Made by a program: the position numbers and the translations under genes
Assembly (NCBI GenBank): GCA_022059125.1
Contig: JAEUWY010000001.1
Span: 4,960,001 to 5,024,000, forward strand
Length of the DNA stretch: 64,000 nt
Source: Corynespora cassiicola
Taxonomy: Eukaryota; Ascomycota; Dothideomycetes; Pleosporales; Corynesporascaceae
Direction: 5' to 3'
Shown: positions 20,866-32,885 of the stretch, piece after piece
How positions within the stretch are numbered: the stretch's first letter is position 1
Layout of the letters: each line of letters starts with the position of its first letter
The notes under the pieces: model-generated
The model's database searches: none
Told to the model about the DNA's origin: nothing
Seen by the model: the letters and a program-made list of their open reading frames with translations, nothing else

Positions 20866-23539
20866 GGAGGCAACTTTTGGGAGGCCATTGCTGGGGGCTA
20901 GAGAGTAAATTTGACATGTTGGGCGAGCTGAGCTGAGAGTCGATGCGAGGGTTGGAACTAGGTACTGCATGCACGACCAAGATACAATTTCGTTTTTGCT
21001 TGTCAGATGAGATGGTGTACCGTTGAGATGTCGCGACAGCTGTCAGTGTAGATGCACATCCTGCGTCCTTGGTACCATTCTGCGCTTCCAGGGATTTGTT
21101 ACCCAAGGTCCTTTCAGAAGACTAGAAGGTCGGCTGGCCAAACATTCAAGCATACGCGAAGCAAAGCAGAGCTTGTAGCTCGCGGTAACACAATCTCAGC
21201 TCCTCGGAGGCGCGCGCCCGGTCTGTTTTCGCTTCGCCGTGTCACAACACCCTGATCTGCTTGGATACGCTCTCGAGGGAACACCACGGCCCGTATTCAT
21301 GCTTGTCTGCTCTTTCGTTAATCTTGGAGGACACGCCGGGACGCGATTCCCCGGTGGGCGGGCAGCCTACCCCGATCGATGCTGCTGGCAACCGTTGAGC
21401 GGTGGACGCAACCCTAGGCGCTTCAGGACACACTATACCTAGTGATTGGAGGGGAGAATTCTACGGCGATGGCGACAGGGATGTGAACCATGGATAGAGA
21501 TGCGTAGGAGAGTGGATTCAGATGCCCTTGTGCGACAGCGAAAGGCTTCCTGCGAAGTCCAGTCCGTGGGGGAGGTTTCTGCAGGAGCGCGGCTAGGGAG
21601 TGACAAAGACACAGCAGTGGACCCTGTGGAGCAAGATGGGGATACAGAGTCAAGTTACATTGGACGTCGATGGCACGTCAGGTGCGATGGCGTCGTGCCA
21701 CGAACAAGCCGAGGGCAATGCCTCGTTGGACATGGCGTCTAGGAGGCGGCCGAGCTCGAGGGTAAAACTCGGTCTACCAACGTCACACATGGCGCTGCGG
21801 TCACTTGCTTGGTTTAACGTGCTGTCGTGACTTTTGGGCCTGTACCCCGACCGTTGTGAGGCAGCCCCTTGGCACAAAGACTGCATGTGCTAGTCAGTGC
21901 ATGTCCTATTAAGCAATACGAAGAGTTCAATTCGGCGGACTGGAGACTAAATTGTGTAGCACTTCTCCACCTCGAGCGCGCTTTGGGAGAAATGGGAGAA
22001 GCCCGTATGGAATGGAGGTTAGCTCAGGGACGCAAAGCTGCAAGCGCACTATGAAAGGCGGTGCCGAGTGGATAGGGTGCTGATGGGTGGCAGCTTCAGG
22101 CATGCGGCAATGCACAATGCTGCTTCCCCGGACAGGCGATAGACTGATTGGAATGAACTATGTCATCGACGCCTCAGGCCACGCACAGATGTTATTCCAA
22201 ACATAGCCGGGGCCTCGGGGCGGAGATTTTGTCATTGATGGTCCACATTTTTGAGGAATATGATACGCGAAAGAATGTTTGAGATTGATGGCATATTCCT
22301 CGAACGCGCGGCGCAAAAAAACAACGACAAGTTTCCGGTCAAGCAATGGGCTGGTTTGGAGTGGTGGTCGAACAGGGTCGACCAGAGGTGATGTGCAAGA
22401 TAAGAGCGACAATCCAGAGGGGAAAAGGAGGATCAAAACGAAAACGGGGGCCCTAACGCAGCGTGAGATGAGGGACGTGAGGTTGTTGCTCATGGAGGGA
22501 CCCAGCGAGGCGGCGCCAATAACGCTCCCCTTCGGTAAGCGGTCCAGGGCGCCAAATTCAGCAAGGCGGTAGCCAGAGCAGGAGGATCGCCGGGGCAGCC
22601 TTGGATCATGGCAATCTTAGCATGACATGAGCGTCTTATTGATTGGCGCGTCGCAGGAGCAGATGGGGCTTTCTCGTGATCGAACTTGGGTCCGGCGAAG
22701 GTTGCGGCGGGCACTTGAGACGCTGAGACGAGACAACGGACAGTTGCACGGGGCTGCCCTGTGCCGGACAGGATGGTTTTCTGACGTACGGAGGTGGGAG
22801 CATGAGGCGCAAAACGAGACAGAGACAAGCCTTCGGGTCCAGGCCGACAAAGGGCCATGGCCAAGGCGAGGCGATATGGATGAATTGGCGATGCGATAAA
22901 GGGCTGGGCGTGGGCATGGATTTTCAGCGAGGGCAGGGCGGAGATTGGTTAGAGTTTTGGTAGTGGCAGCGGCCATGGCGGGCCTGCGAACTCCCAAAAG
23001 CAGCAGGCGGCGAGGAAGCAGGCCTGTCGGTGGAGCCGTTGAGGACATTCAGCCGAGATGATGGACAGCGATTGGGGACAAGGGCGCTGGCGGACTTGAG
23101 TGGGCTCGATGCATGGGGTGGAGCAGGCAGCGTCAGTGGAGGTTCTGCGTAATTCGACCGGCCTTGGACGACGGGCAGGCCGTACGGACACACTGACAGG
23201 CACCGGCACTTGCGTGGGCGCGAATCAAGATTTGGATGTGCAGACAGAGAGCCGCGGAGGATGGGCAGGATGTTTAGGGGTGTGGAGGGGGTGGGTGTTG
23301 GCCAGGAGGCGGCATCCCATCCCTGCGGAGCATCGCCTGTCGACGGCCGCAGGCGCACAGTAGTCTGGCATTGGGATGCAGCAGCGCGGCATCTTCCTGG
23401 GGAGAGGGGGAGCAGTCGGGGAGCGAGCGGAGGTCGAGGTGGCGGGCTGGCGGCCACGATGGGATGCTGGACCAGGGCTGCGCAGCAGCGAGGGTGGGTG
23501 GCCGGGAGCCAGCGTGCTGCCACACCATGACGGACCATG

Positions 23540-23570
23540 GCAGACGGTGGCAGACGGTGGCAGACGGCGG
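23540..23570. repeat. Three tandem copies of GCAGACGGTG-type 10-mer
   Basis: GCAGACGGTG occurs twice in tandem and a third copy reads GCAGACGGCG. The block is bracketed by CCATGG on both sides. Confidence 0.85.
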
Positions 23571-23636
23571 CGGCCCATGGCGCACACATTGCAGGCGGCG
23601 GGCCAATTCCCGCCAGCGGCAGCGGGCGGCGAAGCT

Positions 23637-23680
23637 CTGATGGCGCCCTGATGGAGCCCCGATGGACGTCTGATGGCGCT
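23637..23680. repeat. Four tandem copies of an 11-base CTGATGGCGCC-type repeat
   Basis: Copies read CTGATGGCGCC, CTGATGGAGCC, CCGATGGACGT and CTGATGGCGCT, strictly head to tail with period 11, about 480 bases before the ECM33-like start codon. Confidence 0.85.
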
Positions 23681-24155
23681 GCGAAACGCGCGCACGGCTC
23701 CGCTGGCGCAAATTCGGCCGTCAACAAACATGCGCTGTCCCCGATGCGGCCTAGCGCCAGCCCGTGGCCTGCACCTGCTCCTTTTTCTCGACGCATCGCG
23801 CTCCTGCTCTTCTGCCCCTTCTCCCATTCCATCCCTCAACCACCTTCGCTCCCACACACGGCCTCGCCTTCCGTGACTCGTCGGCGTTCTCTGGGCCTGT
23901 CTTATAGTTTCAATCGCTTTCTTTCTTCTCGACCCTCGTTGCAACATCTTTCGCCAGCATCCAACCCCCTCTTATTTGCCCACCCAGTGAGCAGTCTTAA
24001 TATCCCCAGGTTCGTCCCACCTCCACCACACGACCACGTTCCACTGCCAGTCCACTTGGCGCCCTTCCCTTTCCCTCACAACCACGTCGCCGCCGCCCTC
24101 GCCGACTCTGCTCTGACGTGCCTCCACAGCTTCCGACTTGCTTCACTCTTCCAAA

Positions 24156-25429
24156 ATGTCTCCCATTGCGCGAGTTGTCCTGCCCATGCTGGCTGTTGCT
24201 GGCTCCGCCTACGGTGAGTCGACGCCCGCTCTCGTCCCATGTTTCCTCTGCTAACGTGGCACGCAGCTGCCTGCAGTGCTTCTCCCACTGCCACCATTCA
24301 AAACTCGGGTGATGCCCAGGCATTGGCCTCTTGCACCACCTTTTCTGGCAGCATTGCCATCGCCACTGGCGTTGCCGACGACATTGCCCTCGACGGCATC
24401 AAGAAGCTCGACGGCAACCTGGTCATCAGGTCCAATGCCAACATCAAGCGCATCAGCGGCGCTGAGATGGAGGAGATCACCGGCTCCTTCACCTTGGACG
24501 ACGTCCAGACCCTCACCAACGTCGAGTTCCCCAAGCTGAAGACCGTCGCGACCCTCATGTGGAACGCCCTCCCCAACCTCCAGCAGCTCGCCTTTGCTTC
24601 TGAGATCACCAAGGTCAGCGAGATCAACATCCAGAACACGGAGCTCCAGAGCCTCGAGGGCATCAACGTCGAGACCGTCGACAAGGTCTTCATCGCCAAC
24701 AACCGTTACATTCAGGACATCACCATGCAGGTCGGCAACATCACCCAGTCCCTGACCCTCGCCGACAACAACGCCGACCTCAACGTCACCTTCCCCAACC
24801 TTCTGTGGGCTTTCAACATGACTTTCCGTAACGTTTCGTCCGTTACCGTCCCCTCCCTTGAGACTCTTAACGACTCCCTTGGCCTCTACGGCAACTTCTT
24901 CGAGAGCTTTGCTGCTCCCAACCTTACCGAGGTCGGCGGTGCCCTCACCTTGGTTTCCAACACCAAGCTGACCAACATCTCCTTCCCTCAATTGGCCACC
25001 ATCGGAGACAACCTCCAGGTTGCTAACAACACCGAGCTCAACTCTGTCGATGGCTTCCCCAAGGTTGAGACCATTAGCGGTGCTCTTGACCTTAGTGGTA
25101 ACATGACCAAGTAAGTGTCGGCTTCGTCAATCGGTCCAGATGCCATGCTAACAATTCTCAGGGTCGATATGCCCGCTCTCAACGAAGTCAAGGGTGCCTT
25201 CAACCTCCAGTCCAGCGGTGACACCCAGGGTGCCTGCGACAGCTTCAAGAAGCTCGCTGATGACGGCAAGCTCAAGGGCGAGTACTTCTGCGAGGACCAG
25301 GTCTCTGACCCCGGAACTGCTGGTACCCGCCCTACTGGTACCACCAACAGCCAGGAGACTGGTGCTGCTTCCCACCTCAACGTCCCAGTCATGGGTGCCG
25401 CCGGATTGTTGGCTGCCTTCTTCCTCTAA
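24156..25429 (+). CDS. ECM33: ECM33/SPS2-family GPI-anchored cell-wall protein
   Basis: Three exons (24156-24213, 24267-25110, 25162-25429) with introns of 53 and 51 bases give 389 residues. A signal peptide (MSPIARVVLPMLAVAGSAYG) is encoded almost exactly by exon 1. The body is a receptor-L-like leucine-rich beta-helix, with recurring units such as SLTLADNNADLNVTFPNL and LxxVGGALTLVSNTKLTNISFPQL, and several N-glycosylation sites. The C-terminus has a Cys pair (CDSFKKLADDGKLKGEYFC), a Ser/Thr/Gly-rich linker and a hydrophobic tail (VPVMGAAGLLAAFFL) for GPI attachment. Relatives (yeast Ecm33/Pst1, Aspergillus EcmA) are needed for wall integrity. Length and layout are typical. Confidence 0.95.
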
Positions 25430-26840
25430 ACGGATCGCAACGCTGGCGTTTTCACCGCAATTGCATAGACTAATAATTCGACCATCTGATTTCTTTGGTA
25501 GCAATTCCGACATCCAGCGTGCGAGCGCGTCGACGTTGGAGCTTAGCCTTCTGAGGACTGGCGGAGTAACGACGAGGAGCAGGGGAGCAGTGGAATACAA
25601 AGTGCATAGGTTGTATGTACCCTTTGGCAGTAACGGTCGAAGCCTAGTAGACTTTTAATTTGCGACATACCCCATGGGCGACTGAACCAATCTCACGCGC
25701 GCGGTTGTTGCTGGTGGGAGTGAATGAAGGCGTCCATGGAGTCCGCGCTCTCTCTCTTTTCAAATTTCGTGTCAATAGGTATGCTCTCTCTATCACGTGT
25801 ATGTTACAGCGAAAATGCATTTTTTGTTCTTCAACCCGTGTCTCCATCCTGGTCGTGCCCTTGCCAAGCTGTTGTTTTCGTGCTACAGCTCGTCTTTCGT
25901 CTTTTGCCGCTGCTCGAGCGGCCGGGGAAGTCGGATGTTCGTTAGCGCTCCTTTGTATGCTTTTGCTGCCGTTTGTGCAACCATCCATGGTTTTGGGATT
26001 AGCGCTCAGATATGCGTCCGCATCTACCCCCGTCATGTCTCTCCCAGCCTGGCCTTCGCCACCACTGCTTTCCCAGATCTGTCTTCGTCATTGCGAATCG
26101 AGGCTCATGCAGCCACCTTGTCGCCCGTAGACCTAGACAGAGGTGGCGTCCCAGGCCTCCATCTGATCAGATCGGACGCCACGATCCTGCTTCAATGTCC
26201 TTTTGAGAGTCGATTTTTTTTTCCCTTCATGGGCGTCGCCCTGTTTCCGTATGCTACCAAGAGCGACACCTACGGCTGCGCACGTTCTTGGTCTGACAGC
26301 ATTGGCCGACGTGGTGGACGACATCTGTCGCCGTTTTTCGTCTCACCCTTGGAGGCTTTCCTGGCGGTGTATCGACCTTGCTTCTCTTTGGCTCTCCTCG
26401 CGATTACATCGGATGTGGTGTCCAGGGACATCCTAGCGCAGGCCTCGAATCTGATTTGTTTCAGGCGCGCAAGGGGGGATGGCTGGCTTAGGCGCACTCC
26501 CCACGTAGTCTCGGTAACACAGGGCCACTCTTCGACTTATCTTATTTTCTGCATGCAAAGCAGGAAGCGGGGAAGCCCCACGTACAGTACCAAGCTCCAT
26601 AACAATAATGGTTGCAAATGGCCTTGTCATTGACCCGTTCTCGCTCCCGCGCAGCCATCTGCCTCTAACCCATGTATGTTGCATGGGAGCAATGGGCTTG
26701 CTCTGGGAGACACATAAAAGGCGCCTTTCTCTTAGCCACTAGTCCTTGAGTTTCCAATCATTCCTGCAATCACAGCATTTGGCGGTCTCTTGGTTTTCAC
26801 TCTTATATCCTCACTCTATTTGGCATATCAATCCACCATA
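25430..26840. other. Gene-free stretch between ECM33-like gene and orphan
   Basis: It holds the 3' region of the ECM33-like gene and the promoter of the next plus-strand gene. No gene recognised. A TATA-like CATAAAAG at 26,713-26,720 stands about 125 bases before the orphan's start. Confidence 0.55.
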
Positions 26841-27900
26841 ATGAATCGTCCCTACGCTCTGTCGTCGACCGGCCACGCCAAGACTGAAGAGTCCACAAAG
26901 TGCCTCTCAAAACCGTATGAGCATGCAAGTGCGAGCCATATGGGCTATATGGCAATGGACGTGTGAGTCACGACGTCTAAGTGTTGGCCAGTTCTACGAC
27001 CATGTTCTGACAAAAACCAGCGACCACATGGATCGAGGAGCCCTACCTCCCATTCACCAAGTGCTTGCCGAACTTGCTTTTCAAGATGGCTCCCGGAGGC
27101 CCTCGGCTGGGTCTATCTCAACAACTGATTCCGCATATGCTTCATCTGGCCACTCCACTCCCCTATTGTCTCCTCTCGTCGACTTTCAGAACAAGCCGTT
27201 TGAGAGAACCGATGTTCTTCAAGATAGCTTGTCCTTCGCGAACCAATCAGGCTATGGAAGTCAAACGAAGAAGGACTTCTATACGACTGCCGCCTGCCGA
27301 GCTAAGATGGTCGAAGGGCATATCAACCCGCGCACTACATCACGTGCCAACCGTGTCCAGAAAGCGGTAAAGACCACTAGACATGAGACATTTAAGGGAC
27401 GTTACACTAGGAGGAAGTGCAATCAGCGTACCGTTGAACAGCGTGTCAAGGACCAAGTCAAGGCAGACAACAAGGCACATCGCGAGAAAGCCTCTCGCCG
27501 TGAACAGGCTTACCTGGATGCCCAGGTGCAGAATGCGCTCCTTGAATTCAACCCCCGGATCAGGGACTACGCCAGAGCAAGATCAGGCCGCGAGCATCTC
27601 GGCTGGGAGCTGCTCAAAGACAACAATGTCAACAAAGACGTCAAACCATTCTACGACATTACCCCACTGTACTACTGCAAAATTGATTTGAAGACTACAA
27701 CCTGTCAGTTCATCAAAGACATTCGGATCCTCTTTGACAGCATGATTGAGAGGTTTTCGGTCCTTGGAGACGATACCTACCTCTCACAGCTCAACGAGGC
27801 TGCCGAGAACATTGCCTGCGCAACTTTCCAGCCTCCCCGTCCCTCCCCACCACCGAATGCAACCTACGTTGCCGAACCTGCCCACAAGGCATGGCTCTAA
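26841..27900 (+). CDS. Orphan protein of 317 residues, basic central region
   Basis: Two exons (26841-26914, 27021-27900) joined across a 106-base intron (CC|GTATGAGC ... TTCTGACAAAAACCAG|C). Residues 1-40 are unremarkable and 40-120 are Ser-rich (SAGSISTTDSAYASSGHSTP). Residues 125-200 are strongly basic with a predicted long helix (RVKDQVKADNKAHREKASRR). The last 110 residues form a compact-looking domain (FNPRIRDYARARSGREHLGW, LYYCKIDLKTTTCQFI, FDSMIERFSVLGDDTYLSQL). No signal peptide, TM or known motif. The basic block would suit nucleic-acid binding, but I do not recognise a family. The upstream TATA-like element and good splice sites support a real gene. Confidence 0.7.
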
Positions 27901-30900
27901 TCCAACATCTTTCTCCCTTACGAATTACGACTGGCGGAACGATTTATTTCTAGCAGCATAGGTGGTACAACTTCTCTTAGGGCGCGGTGTTCTGAAAAAA
28001 ACTCTCAAAGCCAAAGACGTACTGTAGTGTCTCTATCGACACCCTCAAAAAGTTTCCCGGGCGGCTCGCATCTCTCATTTCCCCATTCCTACTCTACCCA
28101 AGCGCACCAACCCACTGTTGCAACACCTTGTACTCCCCATACTGCCATAGCGACGCCCTTAACGGCCTGAGTGTATACGCACATGACTTTCCCTCATTTA
28201 TTTCGGTTTTCATATCATACACCATCTCTTACCAAATGCAACATCTTTTACCCCGCACCCCCTCTCTCAAGGGCGCCGCGGGAGGGGAAAAAAAGTGTCA
28301 TCAAGATAGTGGTAATCGATTGTACACATGTAGGTAGCATTTAGTCGGTAATCCCACCCTTAGTCTTCTCTCTCTCTCTCCCCCGCCCAAGAAATCCCAA
28401 CCCAACCGCCCACACCACGTGCCCGCACAAAAGCACATCCACAGAACATCACACGCGCACCTTCCCCCTGATAAACTTTTGCCCATCCCGCCTTTCAAAC
28501 AGCTCCTCTGAAACGAGGGGCTGAGGTGATCACTATTCAGCCATCAGAATATGCTCGCCTGTCGTGCAATTTTGCTTTTGGTTTTTTGGGCCGCTTCTTC
28601 TTCTTCTTCTCCTTCTTCTTTTTTTCCGTCGCAGCTGGTGTTGTTGTTGGAGGATCAAATCTGCCGAGTACGAGTACGAGTTCTATCTACTTTGCTTTTT
28701 CTCTCTTCTCTTGACTGGGGGTGGGGGAGGGGAACTCGGCTGCGTGCAAGGTGTGCAAGCGAGCTGCCGGGTTGGGAGTGCAGGTTTGGTATGGTTTGGG
28801 GGCCTTATGCAATGCGTGTGCGTGAGAGCAGGCGTGTTTTCTTCTTGCTCGGGCTGTGCGTGATTGAGGGGGAGGGGCACGTGTGTAGGCGCATACATGT
28901 ATGCAACGAGACGGGGGGAAGGTCGGGAGGGAGATGGTAAGGATGGCATGCTTGTGAGGAATTGGACGTGTGCAGATGAGGAGAATGAGCGCCAAGCTGA
29001 GGTTTGCGCGTACATGCTGACTACTGCTACTACTGTTCCGAGCTGTATTATCACACGCATGCGCATACATGTACATGTCTTTTGGATGTGCTTTTGGCCC
29101 ACTCAGCGAATAGATCGTGGCGGGGTGAGAGCCTCGGAGGAGACAATACACCTATGGTTAATAGTGTCTACAATTGCTTTGTTTCCCCACATGTGTGCTA
29201 TCGTGATGGACATGGCTATACTCCTGCCCACGACAAGACACTCCTGCCTCATGTTTATGCCCACAAATGTTTTGTGTGCGATTATAGAAGTCCGCCAAAA
29301 AATCAGCTTGAAGGCGATGGAGATTACCGCAAGACAGTCCGACAGGTGTAGGTAGCACGGCGGCGCAGCGGCATCAGCAGCCCACTTGCGGGCGGGCGTC
29401 TCGCTCCGGCGTGTTGCTCCGGTCCTGTACGATGCTCGGACAATTCTCCGCTTGTGGCGCGGCTGGACCCTCCATGGCTTTTCTCCTGGGACAAGTGACG
29501 CCGTTCTGGAGCCTTGTCGTAGTAGCAAGCAAGTCCGGGCTCACCGTTCAACAGCCTCCTTAGCGTAATCCGACCCGTCACACATGCACACACACAACGT
29601 ACACATTACCGCCAAAAGAATGTAGTCGGATAGACCTGTAGCTTTCTATGATCCGAATGCAGAGATGAGGAGACTAGTGGTTCTCATCTTAGTTTCTCTG
29701 CAACGGCATCCATACATGGATATATGGATGTGGATGCTCGCACTAGAAGAGTGGGGAGGTGGGATCCCTTGCATACTTCATTGCTACGATGGTTCATGGA
29801 ACTGCGGTATGGGACGAAATGGGCGTGTGGAAGATGATTGTTTGATTTGGTCTAATTCATCCGACTTTGGCTTGGTCTCGTCATCACAGGTTGCGTTGAG
29901 GCAGACGGTCAGGTTGTACAGGGGGAGTACAATGGCGTATGTTTAAGCTGTAACGGGCGCGGAAAGCGATGTGTATGACAGTACTTCGTCTATTAATACA
30001 AGAATCTTGGCAAGCGATTTCTGTTGAGCCGTGGCATATGTGATCGAGCTTGGACTCATTAGAAGGGTGGTATAGGGGCGTTATCGAAGTGACTCGGAAG
30101 TACCAGTATACAAGCCCAACATTCAGCCGCACTTGGGAGGTCCATAACGTCTTGGGATGGCGTGATGTGTGGAGAGTGCTAGGTCAAGGTCGTCTAGTCA
30201 GTCATCTGGAGATGAAGAGCCTGGACACGATGCAGATCTCCACTCGGAAAGTATACGGCCGAGTATCCAATTCTCAAGTCGAAGATTCCAGGTCTTTTTC
30301 TCCGCCCCCTTCATCACATGTTGATTCTTTGAGGCTGCATGAGAAAAAAAACCAGTTTGATCCAAGGCATAGGTGGCCCCTATGCAGAAATTATCGAAGT
30401 GCGGCCGATTCGCTGGGGAGTGGCATCCGGGAATGGGCCGGGTGTATGCACATCGAGATGAGATGTTTGCTCTCCACGGTGCTGTCCTACGGCCATGTCG
30501 CGCGGAGCTATTGTCGAAGCAAGGCTAGCAGGCTAGTGTCGTAGCTAGGCGGGTGGTGTCCACGTTGTAGGGCGTCGTGGCGCATACCGTGTAGTCGCGT
30601 TGCCCGATTCGGCCCACCTCCAGAATGAGGACGGGCGCCTCACGTCGACACTGTAAGCTACCTAGGTACTTACTACACCCCGACTATGATTGTAAGCCTG
30701 ATCAACACGAGCTCGTGTCCCCCAAGCTTGAGTGGGCCTCCCGCGAGTGGCTTGGTTCTAGCGGGGCTGATCGTGGGCGGCTGCTCACGTGCACGGGGCC
30801 AGGGCGTTGAGGGGAAGGGGACCGAGTACGGTGTAAAAGACGTCGGCGCGAGAATGACGCAAACCGTCCCCTTGGAGGGCAGAGATTGCGCGGACAGGGA

Positions 30901-31426
30901 GCGCTGGCGACGGGCTGGCACAATGAAACGGCGCGCGGCAGCCTTTGGCAGAGTTGTCGTAATCCCCTGTGGGCCAATCGCCGCCGATCAATCTTAGCGG
31001 GAGTCGCGCGGTCCTGGCTTCAGGGCCCGGCTCTGCATGCTCCTTGCGACAGACAATTCACTCCCCATTGCGCTCGCTATCCGCCGACAGGCTGCATCCG
31101 GCACGTCTTTGCACCTTCTGGAACCACTTTGCTCCACGGCACGCTGCTGTCTCGCTCCCGCCCGGACTCCCGCTAGCTGATTCCTTCCATGACGCACGTT
31201 TGAGCTTTCCGCGCTATCGGTCCAATCCTCCGCGTCCGCGACCCAAGCAAGCTCCACGTAGTCGACCTTTTCGCACACCACCAAGCTGGCCTCCCCAGAG
31301 TCTCCGCCGCTGCACACCCAGAGGGAGAGGAGCAATACCGCCGGCATCCGAGCAAGGAGCGCGTCGGTCCGCATATCGCAGGCGAGGGAAGGGGAGAAGA
31401 AGCCCGCCGGCCTTTCGCCTTTCACC
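27901..31426. other. 3.5-kb gene-free region before the mannosyltransferase gene
   Basis: No supported gene on either strand. It contains a CT-rich run (about 28,365-28,382) and a TTC-rich run (28,586-28,628), then mixed sequence without recognisable coding structure. Such a long gap could hold a non-coding transcript, a fast-evolving small gene, or an extended promoter; nothing visible decides this. Confidence 0.5.
28586..28628. repeat. (TTC)n-rich microsatellite
   Basis: About 40 bases of CTT/TTC triplets ending in a T tract, in a gene-free region. Confidence 0.8.
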
Positions 31427-32885
31427 ATGCTGGCCGGCAAGGGCTACTCGTGGAAGGCCGCCAGCCAGCGTCTGCCGCCCTCCAAGCAGATCCTGCACAT
31501 GGCGCGGAACCCCAGGTTCTTGCTGTCCTTTGGCCTGGTCACCATCATCATTCTGCTATGGCGGTCCATGGGCTCGGCCGCTGGCGAGATGCAAAGGTAT
31601 GCATCCACGCCCAAGAACCTTGCAATTGGAATGGGGAGATAAGGGTTCAGGTCAAGAGGACTGCCGCTGACTGCTCTACACAGGTTCTACTGCTGGGGCC
31701 CCGCAAAACCACCCATGCGCATGACGCCAAATGAGATGGAAGAGTGGCAGACACACCTTCAGACCCCCGTGATATTCAACCACCACAAGCCCATCGAGAT
31801 CAACGCCTCCATACAGCATGTCAACCTCAACGAGGTCAAGTCCACGGTCAATGCTGCTCAGAACAAGGAGCGTATCCTCATCCTCACCCCCGTTCGCGAC
31901 GCCGCCTTTTACATGGCAAAGCACTTCGATCTGCTCAGTGAGCTCACATACCCGCACGAGCTGATTGATCTCGCCTTCCTGGTTGGCGACTCGACCGACG
32001 ACACCATGGCCGTCTTGTCCAAGGAACTGGACCGGGTGCAGCAGAACCCGCAGATCGCTTTTGGGTCAGCTTTGATTGTGGAGAAGGATTTTGGTGTGAC
32101 GCTCTCGCAGGATGTCAAGTACAGACACAGCTTCGAGGCTCAGGGCCCGCGCAGAATGGCCATGGGCAAGGCGAGGAACTTTTTGCTTTCTGCTGCCATG
32201 AGGCCAGATCACAGTTGGGTCTACTGGCGGGATGTGGATATCAAGGATAGCCCGGCCAGTATCATCGAGGATTTTGTGGCACATGACCGAGATATTCTCG
32301 TACCCAGTAGGTGTACCTTGACGAGCTGGAACGATTCAGGCTAATTATGGAAAGACGTTTGGTTCCACAGGTACAAGGAGGTAAATGGTGAGATGGTCGA
32401 CATCGAGGGACGCTGTAAGTGCATTCGCGCACGCTCGAACGTACCGGTCTAACATTCGTAGTCGACTATAACTCGTGGCAAGAATCTCCGGAGGGTATCA
32501 AGCTCGCCAGCTCTCTCTCCAAGGACGTGGTCCTCGCAGAAGGTAAACTCCACCAGACGGTATGCCTCTACCACTACCTCAACCATCTGACTCGTTCCTA
32601 GGCTACAAAGAATACAAAACCAATCGCAAATACATGGCCAAGATGGGCGACTGGCGCGAAGACAAGGACGTCGAAATTCCTCTCGACGGTATCGGCGGCG
32701 TCAACATCATCGTAAAAGCCGACGTTCATCGCGCCGGCATAAACTTCCCATGCTACCCCTTCGAGAACCAGGCCGAGACCGAGGGCTTCGCGAAGATGGC
32801 CAAGCGCGCTGGGTACGGAGTCTACGGGCTCCCCAACTACGTCGTCTGGCACATCGACACCGAGGAGAAGCCAGGCAATGCTTGA
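31427..32885 (+). CDS. mnn9: Anp1/Mnn9/Van1-family alpha-1,6-mannosyltransferase, Mnn9-like
   Basis: Golgi enzyme of the mannan polymerase complex that extends the outer chain of N-glycans. Five exons (31427-31596, 31684-32306, 32355-32414, 32462-32542, 32602-32885) give 405 residues, matching yeast Mnn9 (395). It is a type II membrane protein: short cytosolic tail, one TM (FLLSFGLVTIIILLW, about residues 32-46), then the catalytic domain. Motifs include ILILTPVRDAAFYMAKHFDLL, DLAFLVGDSTDD, the metal-binding RDVD near residue 238, and the ENQAETEGFAKMAKRAGY and GLPNYVVWHIDT blocks. Splicing restores VP-NVWFHRYKE and GR-FDYNSWQES. Family assignment is firm; Mnn9 rather than Anp1 is inferred from motif style. 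Confidence 0.93.

Larger units (their letters stand above)
20866..24155. other. 3.3-kb gene-free region upstream of the ECM33-like gene
   Basis: Neighbouring genes are both on the plus strand. Many overlapping frames exist (for example 22924-23832 minus) but none shows a domain, splice logic or natural composition. The last 500 bases are pyrimidine-rich and look like a promoter and leader. Two short tandem repeats lie at 23,540-23,680. Confidence 0.55.

Noticed and set aside
22924..23832. Minus-strand frame of 302 codons upstream of the ECM33-like gene
   Set aside because: Low-complexity composition driven by tandem repeats and GC bias; no recognisable protein.
23537..24217. Plus-strand frame of 226 codons overlapping the ECM33 leader
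   Set aside because: It overlaps the pyrimidine-rich leader and the true first exon in another frame; the tandem repeats keep it open by chance.
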